A DNA stretch of 64,000 nucleotides from Symsagittifera roscoffensis (Eukaryota; Xenacoelomorpha; Acoela; Convolutidae): positions 1 through 64,000 of the forward strand of contig NW_026971345.1 of assembly GCF_963678635.1 (NCBI RefSeq). The letters are read 5' to 3'. Within the stretch, counting starts at the first letter, position 1. The number at the start of each line of letters is the position of its first letter. Both the position numbers and the translations under genes were made by a program. Below the pieces are notes generated by a model. It ran no database searches. It was not told where the DNA came from and saw only the letters and a program-made list of their open reading frames with translations. Below are positions 20,046-32,376 of the stretch, piece after piece.

Positions 20046-22440
20046 AGTTCGACTATCTACTCTTCTCAATATGCTGGATGCTTCAAGATTACCAGCAAAA
20101 AGCATAATCCAGTGGTTTTTCACCGCTACTTTTTTCTCTCTTGACTATGCCAAGCTGTTAAATGTGCCAAAAGCATTGTTAAAATAGTGTCAATTGAAAA
20201 ATTTTTTCTCATGATGCAGCCTAAACTTTCTGTTAGAGGGGGCGCCAGTTAGCAAAAGGGTCACAATAGTTCACGAAAAAGTTACCAGACAGCTACAAAA
20301 TTGATTATTATACATTTATGTAACTGCGGGATTGAGGATGTCTTTCAGAAAAAAAACATTTATTGACTACACACTAAAGATAATGCTGATTCGAGAAAAC
20401 CTTTTTAGATTAGGAAAATTGTCTGAGTTCAGCTAAGGTTCGACGTCCTTGAAAATAGTCAGCTAGAAATTGGTTTTCTTTCGACATAGTTTGGTTCCAA
20501 AAAACATCAAAGAGTGGGATACAGTTATAGTTTAGAGACGGTTTTTCAACCAGTTTCGACATATTCAGTCTTTTTAGAGGGTCAAGTGTGATATCACGTT
20601 AAAACCCCATTGATCGTGTTTGAAAAAACTTTTTCTCGTACCCATTTTGGCTCATTGACTGTCAAGTCTAGACTTTTATTGTTTCCTTAAAACAGAAATA
20701 AGTCTAGCAAAGAGCACCGATAAACAGATTTTCCGTCACAAGTCAAGTTTGGTTCCTTACCAACACTTACATTTACTTGAGTTGAAAAATCTGCTGAACC
20801 GTTTCATTTTGTGTTTTAGATATTACTCTAAGATTGAAGCTGAGGAAACTTAGGAAAGAGCTAAGATCAAGCACAAAAATCTCTATTTCAATTCACTGCA
20901 AACCTAACAATCTTTTTGTAGTCTGAGGTCAACTGTATACTTGGAAATTTCTCACTGATGTACAGTTCAAAATTAACTGAAAAATAAGAAAACAGCAAAG
21001 AAAGAAGGATGCAACGTTTGAAATACTGCACTAAAAATTTAAAATTGCAGAAAAAAATAAGATTCCTTTACCGATGGACATTATATCTCTTATGATACCT
21101 AAAACAGAAGCTCTTGTTTACAGACAGAATTGTTCAAAGATACGTTTTTCTGGTATTTTGTTTCTCTTTTACATTTTTTTATCCACGATTGCACAAAATT
21201 TGATTTGAACTGGCTAAATTTCCTTGTCTATAAAATATTTTTAATTGCAAATTCAATTATCTCAGAAAGTCAGTGTCTTCGGATAAATCTATTAACTTTT
21301 AAAGACACAAATGACTGCTGGCTTTCATTGTTTTGATTTGGGTCCGATTCGATAAATTTTTTTGTTTTCTGAGAACGAAGGGGCCAGATAAATGATTTGT
21401 GCCGTGATTCTTATGAAAATTTCATAAACTTGCCTCTCGGTTGGATGGCGCGTCAACATATTACATTAATCACAACGAAATCAATCTATTGAACCACACT
21501 CGAGTGAACGCTTATCCTCATTTGGACAACAAATTGTGTTATAACTTTTTTTAGGATCATTATGAAATTGAAGTGCGAAAGGCCGAAAGACAAAAGCTTG
21601 CTATGGATAATATTTATGCCCGTAATCCGTTGTTTTGGCAAAAACCAAACAATTCTCTACAAAAACACTTAAAAATGGTTTCGAAAGAAAAAGTTTCCAC
21701 AGGTTTTTGGTTGCTGCATCACTACCCTGTGACCAATGTACAAAATGCACGAGAAAAATAGACGCATCTCTAATGCTTATATTTTTTTTACTGAATTCCA
21801 TCTACAAAAGCAAAAACACTGTCAGGACACCACGTTTGCGAGCCGTTTGATTGGACAAAAACTACTTTTCGGTGAAAACAGCTTCAATATATCTGCTGAC
21901 ATCAACGCAGGCTATGTTTATTTGAACCAAACTTAGGTCTTCTGATTAGTGTTTTTTTTGCGCTACCATTGGATAAATAAAAGAAAAAATGAAGCACATC
22001 GTTAAACGGTTACTTATTTTGAACCAATCGTGTTGCAAAGATGTGCGAAAGACAACTCAATAAACCACCTACGATTCTCAAATTAAAAAAAAATCAATAA
22101 GTATATGGTCATTTGATGTGAAAACGTCCACTCTAACTCTCGAAAACGTCCAAGATATCGTGCTAGCACTCCTAAACAATTTGTGGTCGCAGGTTCGTTC
22201 CTCACCAAAAATGATCCGTATAAACTTTAAATCTTCTAACTTGATGGCGCCAAAATTTAAGCATCTCCTTATTAGTCCAAAGCTTAAATTTAATGAATTT
22301 TAGGTTTTCCATGAAACTTTAAGTCAAACTCATTTTTTATTGTCAGAATGTTAAAGTAACGAATGTCTCAACAAAACCTCATTTGTCCTCCTTTTTTCCT
22401 GGCCATCACAATTTCAGAGGACTAAAGCGCCCTCAAAGGT
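20046..22440 (-). pseudogene. Decayed integrase-region fragment, array unit 2
   Basis: Collinear with 11,640-13,929 at an offset of about 8,541; for example the start of the 80-codon frame at 12,589 recurs at 21,130. It contains the same broken YNSS-type block near 20,480-20,570 and the GCCTCTCGGTTGG stretch near 21,430. Divergence between units is a few per cent plus short indels, so the 8.5-kb unit was duplicated after the fragments had already decayed. No open frame of significance. Confidence 0.5.
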
Positions 22441-23510
22441 AGCATTTGAGTAGCATTTTCGTTTCGGCTCGGCATGCTTCTGACTTTCAAAAGTTTTCAA
22501 AAGTTTTTTCAGAAGATTTCAAGTCATAGTTTTTCTTTAAAACCAAGTCCCTGTTAGGGTTAAAATAACACTTGTTGGTTGCTAGGGTTGGGTACCAAAG
22601 ACACTTGTTCACTATCAATTAACACACTTATGTTTTTCATCCTGATAGCCTCTATGACTGCCTGCCTTTGGCTTCAACTTTTATTCTCTGTTTCAAAAAA
22701 ATGTCTTCTCAATTTTTGTTCTTTTTTATCCTATTTATATGCTGCTTAACATACTCCCTGTTGTTAACTGTAAAAGTCATTGTTTAAATCAAAATCAAGC
22801 AAAGTTTCGACGTAAAAAAATATGATCGAAATCATCACAGTACTCTACATTTAAAAATTTTATCCAAAGATTTATTCCTTCCATCTGGAGGAATAATATC
22901 GAGTTTTCTCTACCTCATAGATGGCATAGCGATTCGCAGCTGCCAAACTCAGGTTCAAGGACAATAGATCCTTCCAGGTGAAACCCTTTTCTCCATGTCT
23001 AGACCGGCATCACAGTGACCACAGCTTTTGTGTCCAAGAGGCCCTTGACTCCTAATTTTTACCAGTCTCAGTCTAGCAGTTTTGCAGTTTTTTCTCTCTC
23101 GTAGCCTTTATGCACTGCAACTTTTTTCGTAAGGGACAATTGGCTAAATCTTTGGACTTTCAACTTTTCTTGACCCAAGTGTATCTGTCCCTAGAACTCC
23201 AGAGAGGTTCATAGACCTCCATAGAACTCTCATTGAATTTCAGGGTCCAAATACAACCGTGACCTACAAAATCCGCGTCGCACTCGAAACGATTCGTGGT
23301 TTCACTTGCCACAGGTAGGCGCTGCCGAGACTATCGTCTGTATCTTACTGGTCTGGGGCATTATCCCAAATGTTTTTCTGGGACTCGTAATTAACATCGT
23401 ACTCAAGCTGCTCGGTGGTTTGGTCTCTTGTACATAGAATGATTCGAAAGTATTGAGCTGATCCTTTACTCTCTCTCTTCCAAGTCTGCTTGATCGTTTT
23501 TGTTGCTAAA
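22441..23510 (-). pseudogene. Decayed protease-region fragment, array unit 2
   Basis: Matches the left part (GGCATGCTTCTGACTTTCAAAA) and the right part (GGCATTATCCCAAATGTTT) of the unit-1 protease block but is present once, without the 1.57-kb internal duplication and without the CACACACTCACACACAG stretch, which is deleted near 22,560. The unit-1 duplication therefore occurred separately, or was lost here. No open frame. Confidence 0.6.
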
Positions 23511-24540
23511 TGGTGTTAAACCCTTTTAAGTGCGTCTCTGGCTGTTGCCTGTGTATTCGATGTTGAAGTTTTCTGTGACGACCTCAGACGCGGTCCCTGT
23601 TGCTTGCTTTTTCACTGATTGCATTTTTTTCTCTTTTTTTTTCTGACTTTTCCCTCACTCATCAAGCTTGCTCTAATTCTGAACAAAGCCTCTTTTTGTC
23701 TTGGACGCTCGGTATCTAATAATGCAACTAAAAATGGCCTTCCAGGTTGCAAAAGAAGCACCTGGGCCAGAATTTGAGACTAAGTCCCTGATAAAATTTT
23801 ATCGACCGTTTTGTGATGTTTTTAAAATCTTTTAGTAAAAGCTGATTGTCCTCGTGAATTGCTTCTTTCCTTTGACTATTTGATCTGCGTTATCTCTTTT
23901 GGAGTAATATTGTGAATTTCCTCTATCTGATGATCTTCCACGAAATTTATTGGAAAAAATATTTATGGTCTGATATTACTATAGCTAGTTGTGAGTATTT
24001 TTTTTTGAGCTATTTTTGCTTTGAATATCCTTGATTGCCAATTTCTGGTGTTTTTCCAAGTATTGGCAGATTTATTTGGTTCTTTTTTTTTCGTGGTCTA
24101 TCTGATTGATCTAGTTGCTTTTGTCTGCATTCAGCATTTTTAATTCTGTATTTGCGGCAATAGTTATTCCATTTTTCTAATGAAAGTTTTTCAATAACAC
24201 TTAGCTTTTTTCGTGTATGTTCAGGATTCGATTTTTGTGGCTAAATTTTTATCCGAGTCCTCGATATGATTTAAATGTGAAGTTGTTGTTTGGAAATTTT
24301 TCTCTGTTTTCTTGTGTTTTCATTGTGGTTTCAGCTCTGTTTTTATTGAGATTTCGGTTTCCTCTGTTTTCATTGTGATTTAGCTTGTTCTATTTTGTCT
24401 ACAATTTTGCGATAATCTATGTCGGGTTCTCAAAATAATGATGATTGTGATCCTCTCTTTTTTGCTTTTTTTCTTAATTATGATGTTAATGACATCGCTA
24501 GGATTCCTGTCATTTCTACATATTTGTAGTCATGTGTATG
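23511..24540 (-). pseudogene. Decayed CCHC/nucleocapsid fragment, array unit 2
   Basis: Single copy of the chimeric segment described for 16,693-20,045. It runs without interruption into an element A-type gag remnant on its right (24,541-26,720), which shows what lay upstream in the ancestral element: A-type gag, A-type nucleocapsid, then C-type second knuckle and protease. Confidence 0.6.
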
Positions 24541-26720
24541 GAGAGAAAAAGCTTTTCGTACTAAGTTTCGATTCTTTCTGCAAGCTGTTGAAAAAATTCA
24601 TTCGGGAGTTCACGAGTATTAGTGAACAAAATTTTTTGAAATTGCTTGTTTTGTTCAGAATCAAATACTTCGAAAAAACTTCAGTAAATCGTTTCCAATC
24701 GGACTCAAATTCTATGGCTAAAACTGAAAACTATTTTTGGCTTGCGCCCTCGAGTGTAGTTTGTATCAGTGCTGTGCAAATATGAACCCCTTTTTAGGTT
24801 ACGTGCCTATATAAATTTTTAAATTTGCTGTTTTTTGTAAATACCATAACTGGTTTATTAGATGTTATAAATGACCCACCCATAAGGTAAGGATTTATCG
24901 TCACTTGAAATGGTTCTGCTGTATTTGGTATTCATATAAAATTTGTGGGCTAGTTTTTTCTAATTTCATGTTGTTGTAATTAGTAAGCTAATGTAGTTTC
25001 AGTTTTCAAAGATTCGGGTTGGTAACTTTGAGTTTTTGTGTAATAATGAGATTGCATGTTATTACTAGGTTGTGCCAAATGTTGTCTTTGAGAACATTGT
25101 TGTTGTGTTGATTTGGTTGTTGGATGTTCATGTAACGTTCAGAAAATTCTGGTTCAAAAATATCATCTGGTTGTTTTATATCATTCCAGTGATTCTTTCG
25201 TTGATTAGTATTATAAGGTGGTTCGTTTTGAAGGAAGTAATGTTCATCGTCAGAATAAAATGGTTGGCTTGATGTCAATTGCCCGTTGTTGAGTTGTTAT
25301 TAAGTTGTTAAAAAATGGATAATTTTCAGTTTAATCTGTCCAATTTGCATGTTATCATTAAAACCTTTAGACTGAAATACTGCTTTCGGTACCTGTTGGG
25401 TATATTTAAGTTCTTGAAATTCTTTTATATTGTAGAGAGTGTCCATGCTATTGAATCACTAATGTTAAAATTTGTGAAAAAATCAAACTATGCTTAAAAT
25501 TTTTTTTCCAATTAGGTGTCTTTGGATAATAGGATGTCGTTTTTCAATAATTGGTCTTTTTGTTTGATAATCCAAAGGTGAATGTTTTGGAACAAATGGT
25601 GATTTGACTGTTGATTTTAATGTCGTTGGTGGAAAAGGAGTATTTTTTTGTTAAGAGATGTTCTAATTTTTGAATGTATAGGTGAGATAATTTATTGCGT
25701 CGTTGTAGGTAGTATTTCGACTATTTCTTTATTTACAAAATGTGAACGGGTTTGAGTTTTTTTGTTGTGCTCGGTTTCTAGTTCCCTTTAGGGTTTCTTG
25801 TCTTTTTATAAATTTGAATTTAAACTGTTGTTGCTTGCTCTATTATCAAAAATTGCGTTATAATTTAAAGATATGGTATTAGTTGTGAGTCGAGTTACTC
25901 TTAAGTAGTCTCTGTGTTTTGAAATGGTTGCAATTGCTGCACTTGATATATCATTTGGGATTTGAAAAAAAAGTACATGAGACAAATCAGGAACCCATAC
26001 ACAAACTGTTTCATCTGTTTATATTGTTTCGTCGTTTGTTTGTGGTCTAATTTCTTGCTTGTGAAATTAGATTTAATTTAAGTTGAAAATAATCTAAGAT
26101 TCTTCGTAGATCAGTTTTAATTGTTTGTGATATTTAATTGTCAAGGTGCGTTTCACAAATTGAGTCTAAAATTTGTCAAAAAAAAATTAACTTCGCGTCT
26201 TACTATTGCATGTCGAGATGTTTGTGGTGGAGGTACAAAGACGGTTTGATTTGTTTTGAATATGCAAACATAGCTATAAATGATGGACAAAAGAACTATT
26301 AAAAAAAGATCAATTGCAATTTTTTAAAAATTTTCAATAAAAATTTTTGAGAAATCTAATTCTATATTGTCTGTTTGTTTTCGATGTGATGGTTGATTTG
26401 GTAATTGTGGTGGTAGAATTTCAATTGTAAAGATGCCGTAATGTGAAGTGTTTTTACTGATGCCTGGTAATTGGTGATTGATTGCTTGTCTTTTGGTTTT
26501 CACGTAAAGAAGTTAATGTTAACATAGGCTATTTCTTTTTTGGAACACATTTTCGATTGAATTATGACAAAATTGTACTTGTTCGCATCGCTTTTTAGGT
26601 TAATAAGGAATTGGAGTCTAGAATCATTGTCTAAGTTATCGTCGTATTGATTCAGTTTTTTTTGCGCGATTACAGTTAATTTGTAACTTTCAATATGTCG
26701 TTATGGTGGATGCTAATTGT
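24541..26720 (-). pseudogene. Decayed element A-type gag remnant
   Basis: Reading minus, similarity to element A gag can be followed from the capsid end (about 24,560-24,800; compare 6,080-6,300) through the linker (the open stretch 25,006-25,278 with DDEHYFLQNEPPY resembling the SSDDDYLQPDIFAPY region) to the gag N-terminus and the end of the pre-gag ORF at about 26,640-26,720 (TACAGTTAATTTGTAACTTTCAATATG against 8,218-8,240). Many stops. It confirms that the pre-gag ORF and gag travel together. Confidence 0.7.
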
Positions 26721-26749
26721 AGAGTCTTACTTATTTGCAAATATATCAA

Positions 26750-27575
26750 TTCTGCGGTAAAATAATTACTTTTTTTGAAGTGGTTCCATCCAAAAAACTA
26801 TTGATTATACTCGTACGATAACACTGATTTGAGGATAATTTTTTCATTAGAAAAATGTCTAAAATCAGTTGAGCTAAGACGTTCTTTAAAATATTCAGCC
26901 AGAAAATGATTTTCTTGTGAACGTGGTTTGGTTCCAAACAACATCAAGGGTGGGATGGAACTGTAATTTACAGTCGACTCGGTTCTAATCAGTTTCGACA
27001 TTCTCAGTCTATTTAGAGGGTCAAATTTGATATCACATTAAAACCCTATTGATTGAGTTAAAAAAAATTTCTCGTACCTCTTTTGGCTCATTGACTGTCA
27101 AATCTAGGTTTTTTTGTTTCCTAAAAACAAAAATGAGTCTAGCAAAGAGCACCGATAAACAGATTTCCTGACACAAGTCCAGTTTGATTCCTTACCCCTG
27201 CTTACAAATACTTGAGTTGAAAAATCTTTTGAACCGTTTATTTTCCATTTAAGATATTACTTCAAGAGTGAAACGGAGAAGACTTAGGAAAGAGCTGAGA
27301 TCAACTACAGAAACCTTTACTGAAATCTTTATTCCAATTCACTGCAAATCTAACAATCTTTGGTATGTTGTCATTTGATGTGATAAGATCCATTTTAACT
27401 CCAAAAAAGGTCCAAGATATTGTGCTAGCACTCCTTAATAGTTTGTAGTCGCAGGATTGATCCTCAGCAAAAGGAATCCAAAAAATTTTCAACTCTTCTA
27501 ACTTGATAGCGTCGAACTTTTAGCATCTACTAATTAGTCAAAACCTTAACTTTGATGAACTTTAAGTTTCCCATA
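26750..27575 (-). pseudogene. Decayed integrase-region fragment, array unit 3 (shortened)
   Basis: The clearest integrase remnant of the array: the frame at 26,798-27,001 reads TVNYSSIPPLMLFGTKPRS, the counterpart of the AYNS...SPHMMLTGHEKA block behind the integrase catalytic core in element C. Compared with units 1 and 2 it lacks about 1.2 kb in the middle. It is followed on its right directly by protease-region sequence, so RT is missing here too. Confidence 0.6.
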
Positions 27576-29360
27576 GAATTGTTGTGTCTGCGCGGCATGC
27601 TTCTGTTTTTCAAAAGTTTTAAAAAGATTCTATGTCAATGTTTTTCTCTTCAAAAATAAGTTTCTCTTAGCCAGATTCTAACTGTCCTTTACATAATGCC
27701 TAATCAAAAACTCTGTTTTTTCATATTCTTCCTCATCAATAAAGCTTAGCTTCGATTTTCTCCATTGGATCAAAACCGGCGCAACCACTGTATTGAATCA
27801 CACACTCACACACAGTCCACTTTGTGTAACGGGTAAGCTCCGGCATAAAACTAACACTTTTTGGTTGCTAGGGTTGGGTACTCAACACACCTTTTTACAA
27901 TCAGTTAACGCACTAATGTTTCTCATCCTGATAGTAGCTATGACTGCCTGCCTTTGGCTTTAATTGTCTTTTCTGTTTTTGAAAAAAGTCTTCTCATTTT
28001 TGTTTATTATTATTTTATTTTTTTTGCTGCTTAATTTTTTCCCTGTCTCGGTTTGTTATTCGTATTTTATCAGTATACAAGTTTTTGGTTGAATCAAAGT
28101 CACAAAAAATTTGCAGCCTAAAACAAATTGATTGGAATTTTTAAGATTCTCTACCCTTAAAACACTCATCCAAAGTTTTCTTCCTCCCAATTGGAGGAAT
28201 ATTAATGAGCTTTTTCTCTCACATAGATGGCACAGTGATTCGCAGCTGCCACACTCATGTTCATGGACTTTAGATCATTCCTCGTGAAACCCATTCCTAA
28301 CACTGCTATTTTGTTAATGAGGCCCTTGACTCCTAACTTTTTCCTGTCAATGTCTAGCAGATGTGCAGCTTCATCTGTCCAGTAGCCTTTTTGCACTGCA
28401 AGTTTTTTCTTTAGGGACAATTGGCTTCTTCTTCGGATATTGAATTTTTTAAACCAGATGTCTCTGTCCCATCTGGACCCTGTCGGTCTTGACATAGGTC
28501 TTGCTGTACATTCGATCCATCTTAAGCTTCACCCGGTTCGGTCCAAAGAACTCCAAGTAACCCTCATTGAATATCATGATTCGAATATCACCCGTGACCA
28601 ACAAAATCCGCATCGCCTTCGAAACGATTCCTCGTTATACTTGCCTCATGTAAGCGGCACAATAGTCTAGATGCATCAGGGTGATATCTGCTGGTTCAAT
28701 CAAGCTTCTGATCACCTGATGTCCTGGCGCCGAGGTTATCGACTGTATCTTGCTGCTCTGGGGCATTATCCCAAAGGTTTGTCTGGGACTGGTAGTTAAC
28801 ATCGTGCTCAAGCTGCTCGGTGCTTTGGTCTCCTCTACTTAGAATGATTCGAAAGCATCGAGCTGATCTGTTACTCTCCGGGGCTTGTAATTGTCTTCCC
28901 GGGGCTTCTAATAAAAATTTCCCCGCTTTGCAGATCCATTTTTTGAAATTCTATTATTTCACCTCATAGATGCTTTCAGAAGTGGCTAATGTTTAGACTT
29001 TAGCCTCAACTCCTCTGATATTTGTGCATTCGTAGAGAGAGAAGCGTAATGTGTCACTAGCATGGTTCTAAACTCATCAGTTTTCACACGATAAATGAAC
29101 TTAGAAGCTGCTGACAAGTTCAATCTATCGTTCGATTCAACTGGTTTGGCTTTGGCGTCTTATCATTTCGAAGCCATCCAGGAAATGATCTAACATCTCC
29201 TTGCACTGTGGCCTCTCTGAGGCCATCACTCAGTTCAAGACAGTCCATTCCATGTTGCTAGCGAATTCTTTAGATTCTTGCATTTCTGTCACGACCTCTT
29301 CATCGAAATGCAATTTCATGACCTCTATGCAGTCGTCTAGGCAACCAATTTGCTGCGTTT
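27576..29360 (-). pseudogene. Decayed element C-type gag-to-protease remnant
   Basis: The minus order matches element C: capsid part (28,960-29,360; compare 59,850-60,260, e.g. ATGAACTT.GAAGC), then the pre-protease part (about 28,700-28,810 with GGCATTATCCCAAAGGTTTG), the protease domain (28,202-28,495, see separate entry), and the post-protease spacer (about 27,800-27,960 with CACACACTCACACACAGTCC). The gag here is C-type, unlike units 1 and 2 where the neighbouring gag is A-type. The right end is cut by the 3' tail of LINE-alpha at about 29,500; 29,361-29,499 may be further decayed gag. Confidence 0.75.
28202..28495 (-). pseudogene. Retropepsin-like remnant without catalytic Asp
   Basis: A 97-codon open frame aligning closely with the element C protease: AAHLLDIDRKKLGVKGL against AAHVLDVQGRQLSVKGL, and VAAANHCAIYV against LAAANQGAIYV. 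Where element C has LLDTGAVVSV, this copy reads LINKIAVL, so the catalytic D-T-G is gone. It cannot be an active protease. It is probably a leftover open stretch of the decayed copy. Confidence 0.75.
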
Positions 29361-29499
29361 ATTAGCTCTTGTTGGTCTCGGTCGGAACGTCTCTACGGAT
29401 TGATTTAGGGGCTGGACTGCCGTCGTTTTTGCCGTAGTGCCCTGAGTGAATTTTTAGTGCCTTGCGTTCAATTTTTTCAACCACTAGAGGCTCTAGACC

Positions 29500-29500
29500 G

Positions 29501-29553
<53 letters not shown>

Positions 29554-29554
29554 G
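29500..29554 (+). repeat. (GTT)n microsatellite = (AAC)n 3' tail of LINE-alpha
   Basis: About 18 perfect GTT units on the plus strand, lying directly after the short 3' UTR of LINE-alpha on the minus strand. Trinucleotide tails in place of poly(A) are known for several LINE clades and reflect the target-primed reverse transcription start. Poly-Asn or poly-Leu frames through it are meaningless. Confidence 0.85.
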
Positions 29555-29603
29555 ATGTTGTGGCTTTTCAGTAGAATACTGGTGGGAATTTCTTCCACAG
29601 AGT

Positions 29604-30368
29604 TTATAATATTGTCCAGTTATTTTTGCACGTTGTGCAGTCACAGCATATCTGCCAAGTGCAGAGGTTTAGGGTACTGTATTTTTCACTGTAGAATTTC
29701 CACATTAGAGTTGTGATGCGCTGTTTGAGTCCCTGTTCTATCCTGAAATTGACTAAATGATCAACTCTAGTTGCAACTCTGGTTGTACGAAAAACGAATT
29801 CTCCCCTGCGTTTTTCTGTTCGAGTTTTGGGTAATTTGAAGGGCTCTAATCGTCGGTCTAGGGTATTGTTAGCTGTGGGAAGTGGGATGCTGTGGTGTTC
29901 GTAGTCAGTGCAGAGTTTTGAAAGCAAAAGTAAGTCATTGGTCTGTAGGAACATTGGCTGAGGTAAAATGTTGAGCATTCTAAGTTGATCAGTGTATTTT
30001 TGGCAGTGTTTTCCACATATCCACTTTACTGCTTTGTTTTGAAAAAATTCATGTTTTTGTAGGTCTTTTCTCAGTAAGTTCGCACAGTGACAGCCGTAGG
30101 TTAGGACTGGTAGTAATATTGATTTGTAGAGACCTAGTTTTACAAAGGTGTTGACTTTATATGCTACATTTCGTCTTAGACTGTATAGTAATTTGTTTGC
30201 TTTCTTTAATCGTTCGGTTAGATTAGTGCTCCAACTAAGATCTCCTAACATGTGAATACCCAGATCTTTTATGGATTTTGGCTGAGGTACACGATTTCCG
30301 TTCAAAAATAAATTTATATCAACACCTCTGAAGTTAATTTGAGCGCAATTTTCGAATGCCAGTTCCAT
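29604..30368 (-). pseudogene. LINE-alpha ORF2 C-terminal part (RT thumb and Cys-rich end)
   Basis: Open frame of 254 codons. IKDLGIHMLGDLSWSTNLTERLKKANKLLYSLRR and ILLPVLTYGCHCA are the standard thumb-region blocks of LINE RTs (LGV..D..L.W..H, and the YG...W block). The end CTWQICCDCTTCKNNW is a Cys cluster of the type that closes many CR1-like ORF2 proteins and probably binds template RNA. The first ATG follows a stop at about 30,402 (TGA in SKIEEW context), so this is a broken piece of ORF2, not an independent gene. Confidence 0.8.
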
Positions 30369-31194
30369 GTTGTTTTGTCTAACCCATTCTTCGATTTTGC
30401 TTCAGTCAGGTTTTAATTCATCTTGTTTGCGTCCAACAGATAGAATGTTTAGATTGTCAGCAAATATTGAGGGGTCACTGAAGCGTAGGACGTCAGGAAA
30501 TCATTTATAAAACACATAACAGAAGTGGGCCCAGGAGTGAACCTTGGGGTACCCCGCTGGTTATTTCGAGGACGGTGGATGTGTAGAAATCAACCCGAAC
30601 AAATTGCCTTCGGCTTCTGAGATAGTCGTAGATGATTTCGAGTAGGCATCCACCTACACCAATATCACTCAATTTTTGGAGTAATAATTTGTAGGGGACT
30701 TTATCGAAGGCCTTGGAGAAATCAGCATAAAAAGCAATGATCTCATCATGGGGATTTTCATCCAGGGCTTTGCTAATTCGATTTAGGAATTGGAGCATGT
30801 TGCTCATTATGGAGCTTTTCTTCACAAAATCGTGTTGGTTAATGGAAAGATGGTCTTTAAAGTGCTCGTAGAGTGGAGAGTACATGCATTTTTCAAAGAT
30901 TTTGCTGTCAATCTTTAGAAGGGAGATTGAGCGATAGTTTTCAACATCTTTTGGGTCGTTCTTTTTGTGAATGGGTGTTACAGCCGCTGTTTTCCATCTC
31001 GTTGGCATTTTGCGTATGCGTTTAATTTTCTTGAAAAGCTTATTGAGTATATTACTCATTTGTTTGCCGCATCGTTGGTAAAACCCTGGAGGTAGACCAT
31101 TTGGTCCACGAGTTTTTGTAGTGTCTATATTAGCCAGAATATTACTTATTGTTTTGTTTGAAACGCTGATGTTTATAGGGTTGGTGATTCGCAT
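30369..31194 (-). pseudogene. LINE-alpha reverse transcriptase core
   Basis: From 31,194 the frame carries TRGPNGLPPGFYQRCG (finger block 0/1), VENYRSISLL (NYRPISLL block), FYADFSKAFDKV (motif A with catalytic Asp) and SGVPQGSLLGPLLL (motif B). A frameshift at about 30,505 follows, then FADNLNILSVG near 30,440-30,470, which corresponds to motif C (FADD). The second catalytic Asp has become Asn. A further stop separates this from the thumb. Polymerase activity is not expected from this copy. Confidence 0.85.
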
Positions 31195-31438
31195 TTTATG
31201 TCGAGGAAGTTGTAGTTCTCTTTGCTTGAAACCACTGAGTGAAAAAAAGTGTCAAACATTTCCACCCCTTCTTCTGGAATTGATGTCATTTTCTCTTTGA
31301 ACTTGATAGTTTTCGGGATGTTCGAAGCTCTATTGATAAGCTTAAGGTGCTTGTAAATTTGAGCACAATTTCTTGAACCAAAAATTTTCTTTTGGTATGA
31401 GATTCGATCATGTTCAAATAATTCAATGATTTGGCTCT

Positions 31439-32360
31439 CTAGTTTGAGGACCTTATTTTTTGGTATCTAGTTGGTCGTTTTTCGAGTAACCTCGTTCGCG
31501 TGTTGAGCATTTTCATCTGATGTGATGTACTCGGTGTAATCCAAGGTGGAAGCGATTGACGATATTTGGTTCTTTCTGGGATGTTAGTGTCTATCAAGTC
31601 GGTTGTGTAGTCTTGAAGTTCGTTGTACATATTGTCAACATTGGTGTAGCATTGAGGGTTGAAGGGCCGATCTTCCATGGCACTAACAATCCGGTCATAA
31701 TCTCCTGACTCAAAACTGTAGAAGTTTGTCATTGCTGGGGGAGGATCGAAATGTTCAAGTTCTATTGCTGTTCTGATTGCAATATGGTCAGAGCAGTCAT
31801 GGATCTTATCTAAATATTCATCGTGTTCTGAGTATACTTGACAGTTTTGATACAGAAAAACGTCCAACGTGTTTGTGCCGCAGGTTGGAAAGTTAATACT
31901 CTGTTGACGAAGCCTATCTTCTAATATTTTTAGAATCTCTTATTCATCGTTTTCTTGACTGCTGAAGATGTCCCAGTTTGTAGATGGAAAGTTAATGTCT
32001 CCACATATGACTGCTTTACTCTTTTTAGGGATAGTTTCGAGAATTAGGAGCATATATAGATGGTTTTGTTTGCTAGGGTTACGTTACATAGGACAAAAAA
32101 TTCGACGTCGAGTTTTATTTTTTGAGAATTTAGTGAGTTCTTAATGGCAATCAGGGCACCTCCGTATGTGTTAGACGACTGATGTGCTCTATCTGCTCGG
32201 TAAATTTTGTATTCAGCAATTAGTAGTTCAGAGTTTAAGATATTTTTGTTTAACCAGGTCTCACAAATACAAATAACGCTGTACAAACCAATTTTTATGG
32301 CATTTGCCATTTTGAATCTTCTTTCATAGTTAACTAAACTGCGTGCATTAATTTGTAAAA
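31439..32360 (-). pseudogene. LINE-alpha APE-type endonuclease and EN-RT linker
   Basis: The frame before the ATG at 32,310 reads QINARSLVNYERRF, the canonical opening of LINE endonucleases (N-A-R-S-L), then ICETWLN (catalytic Glu block) and YGGALIAIKN. After a stop at 32,044 come VICGDINFPSTNW (D-x-N block), LDVFLYQN and CSDHIAI (the SDH block that closes the active site). So all APE motifs are present but interrupted by stops at 32,044 and about 31,940. The nuclease nicks the target DNA for target-primed reverse transcription. 31,195-31,438 is linker with broken frames. Confidence 0.85.
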
Positions 32361-32376
32361 TGTGGAGATGATCTAG

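Noticed and set aside
29362-29598. Poly-Asn (minus) and poly-Leu (plus) proteins
   Set aside because: Translation of the (GTT)n LINE tail; no gene.
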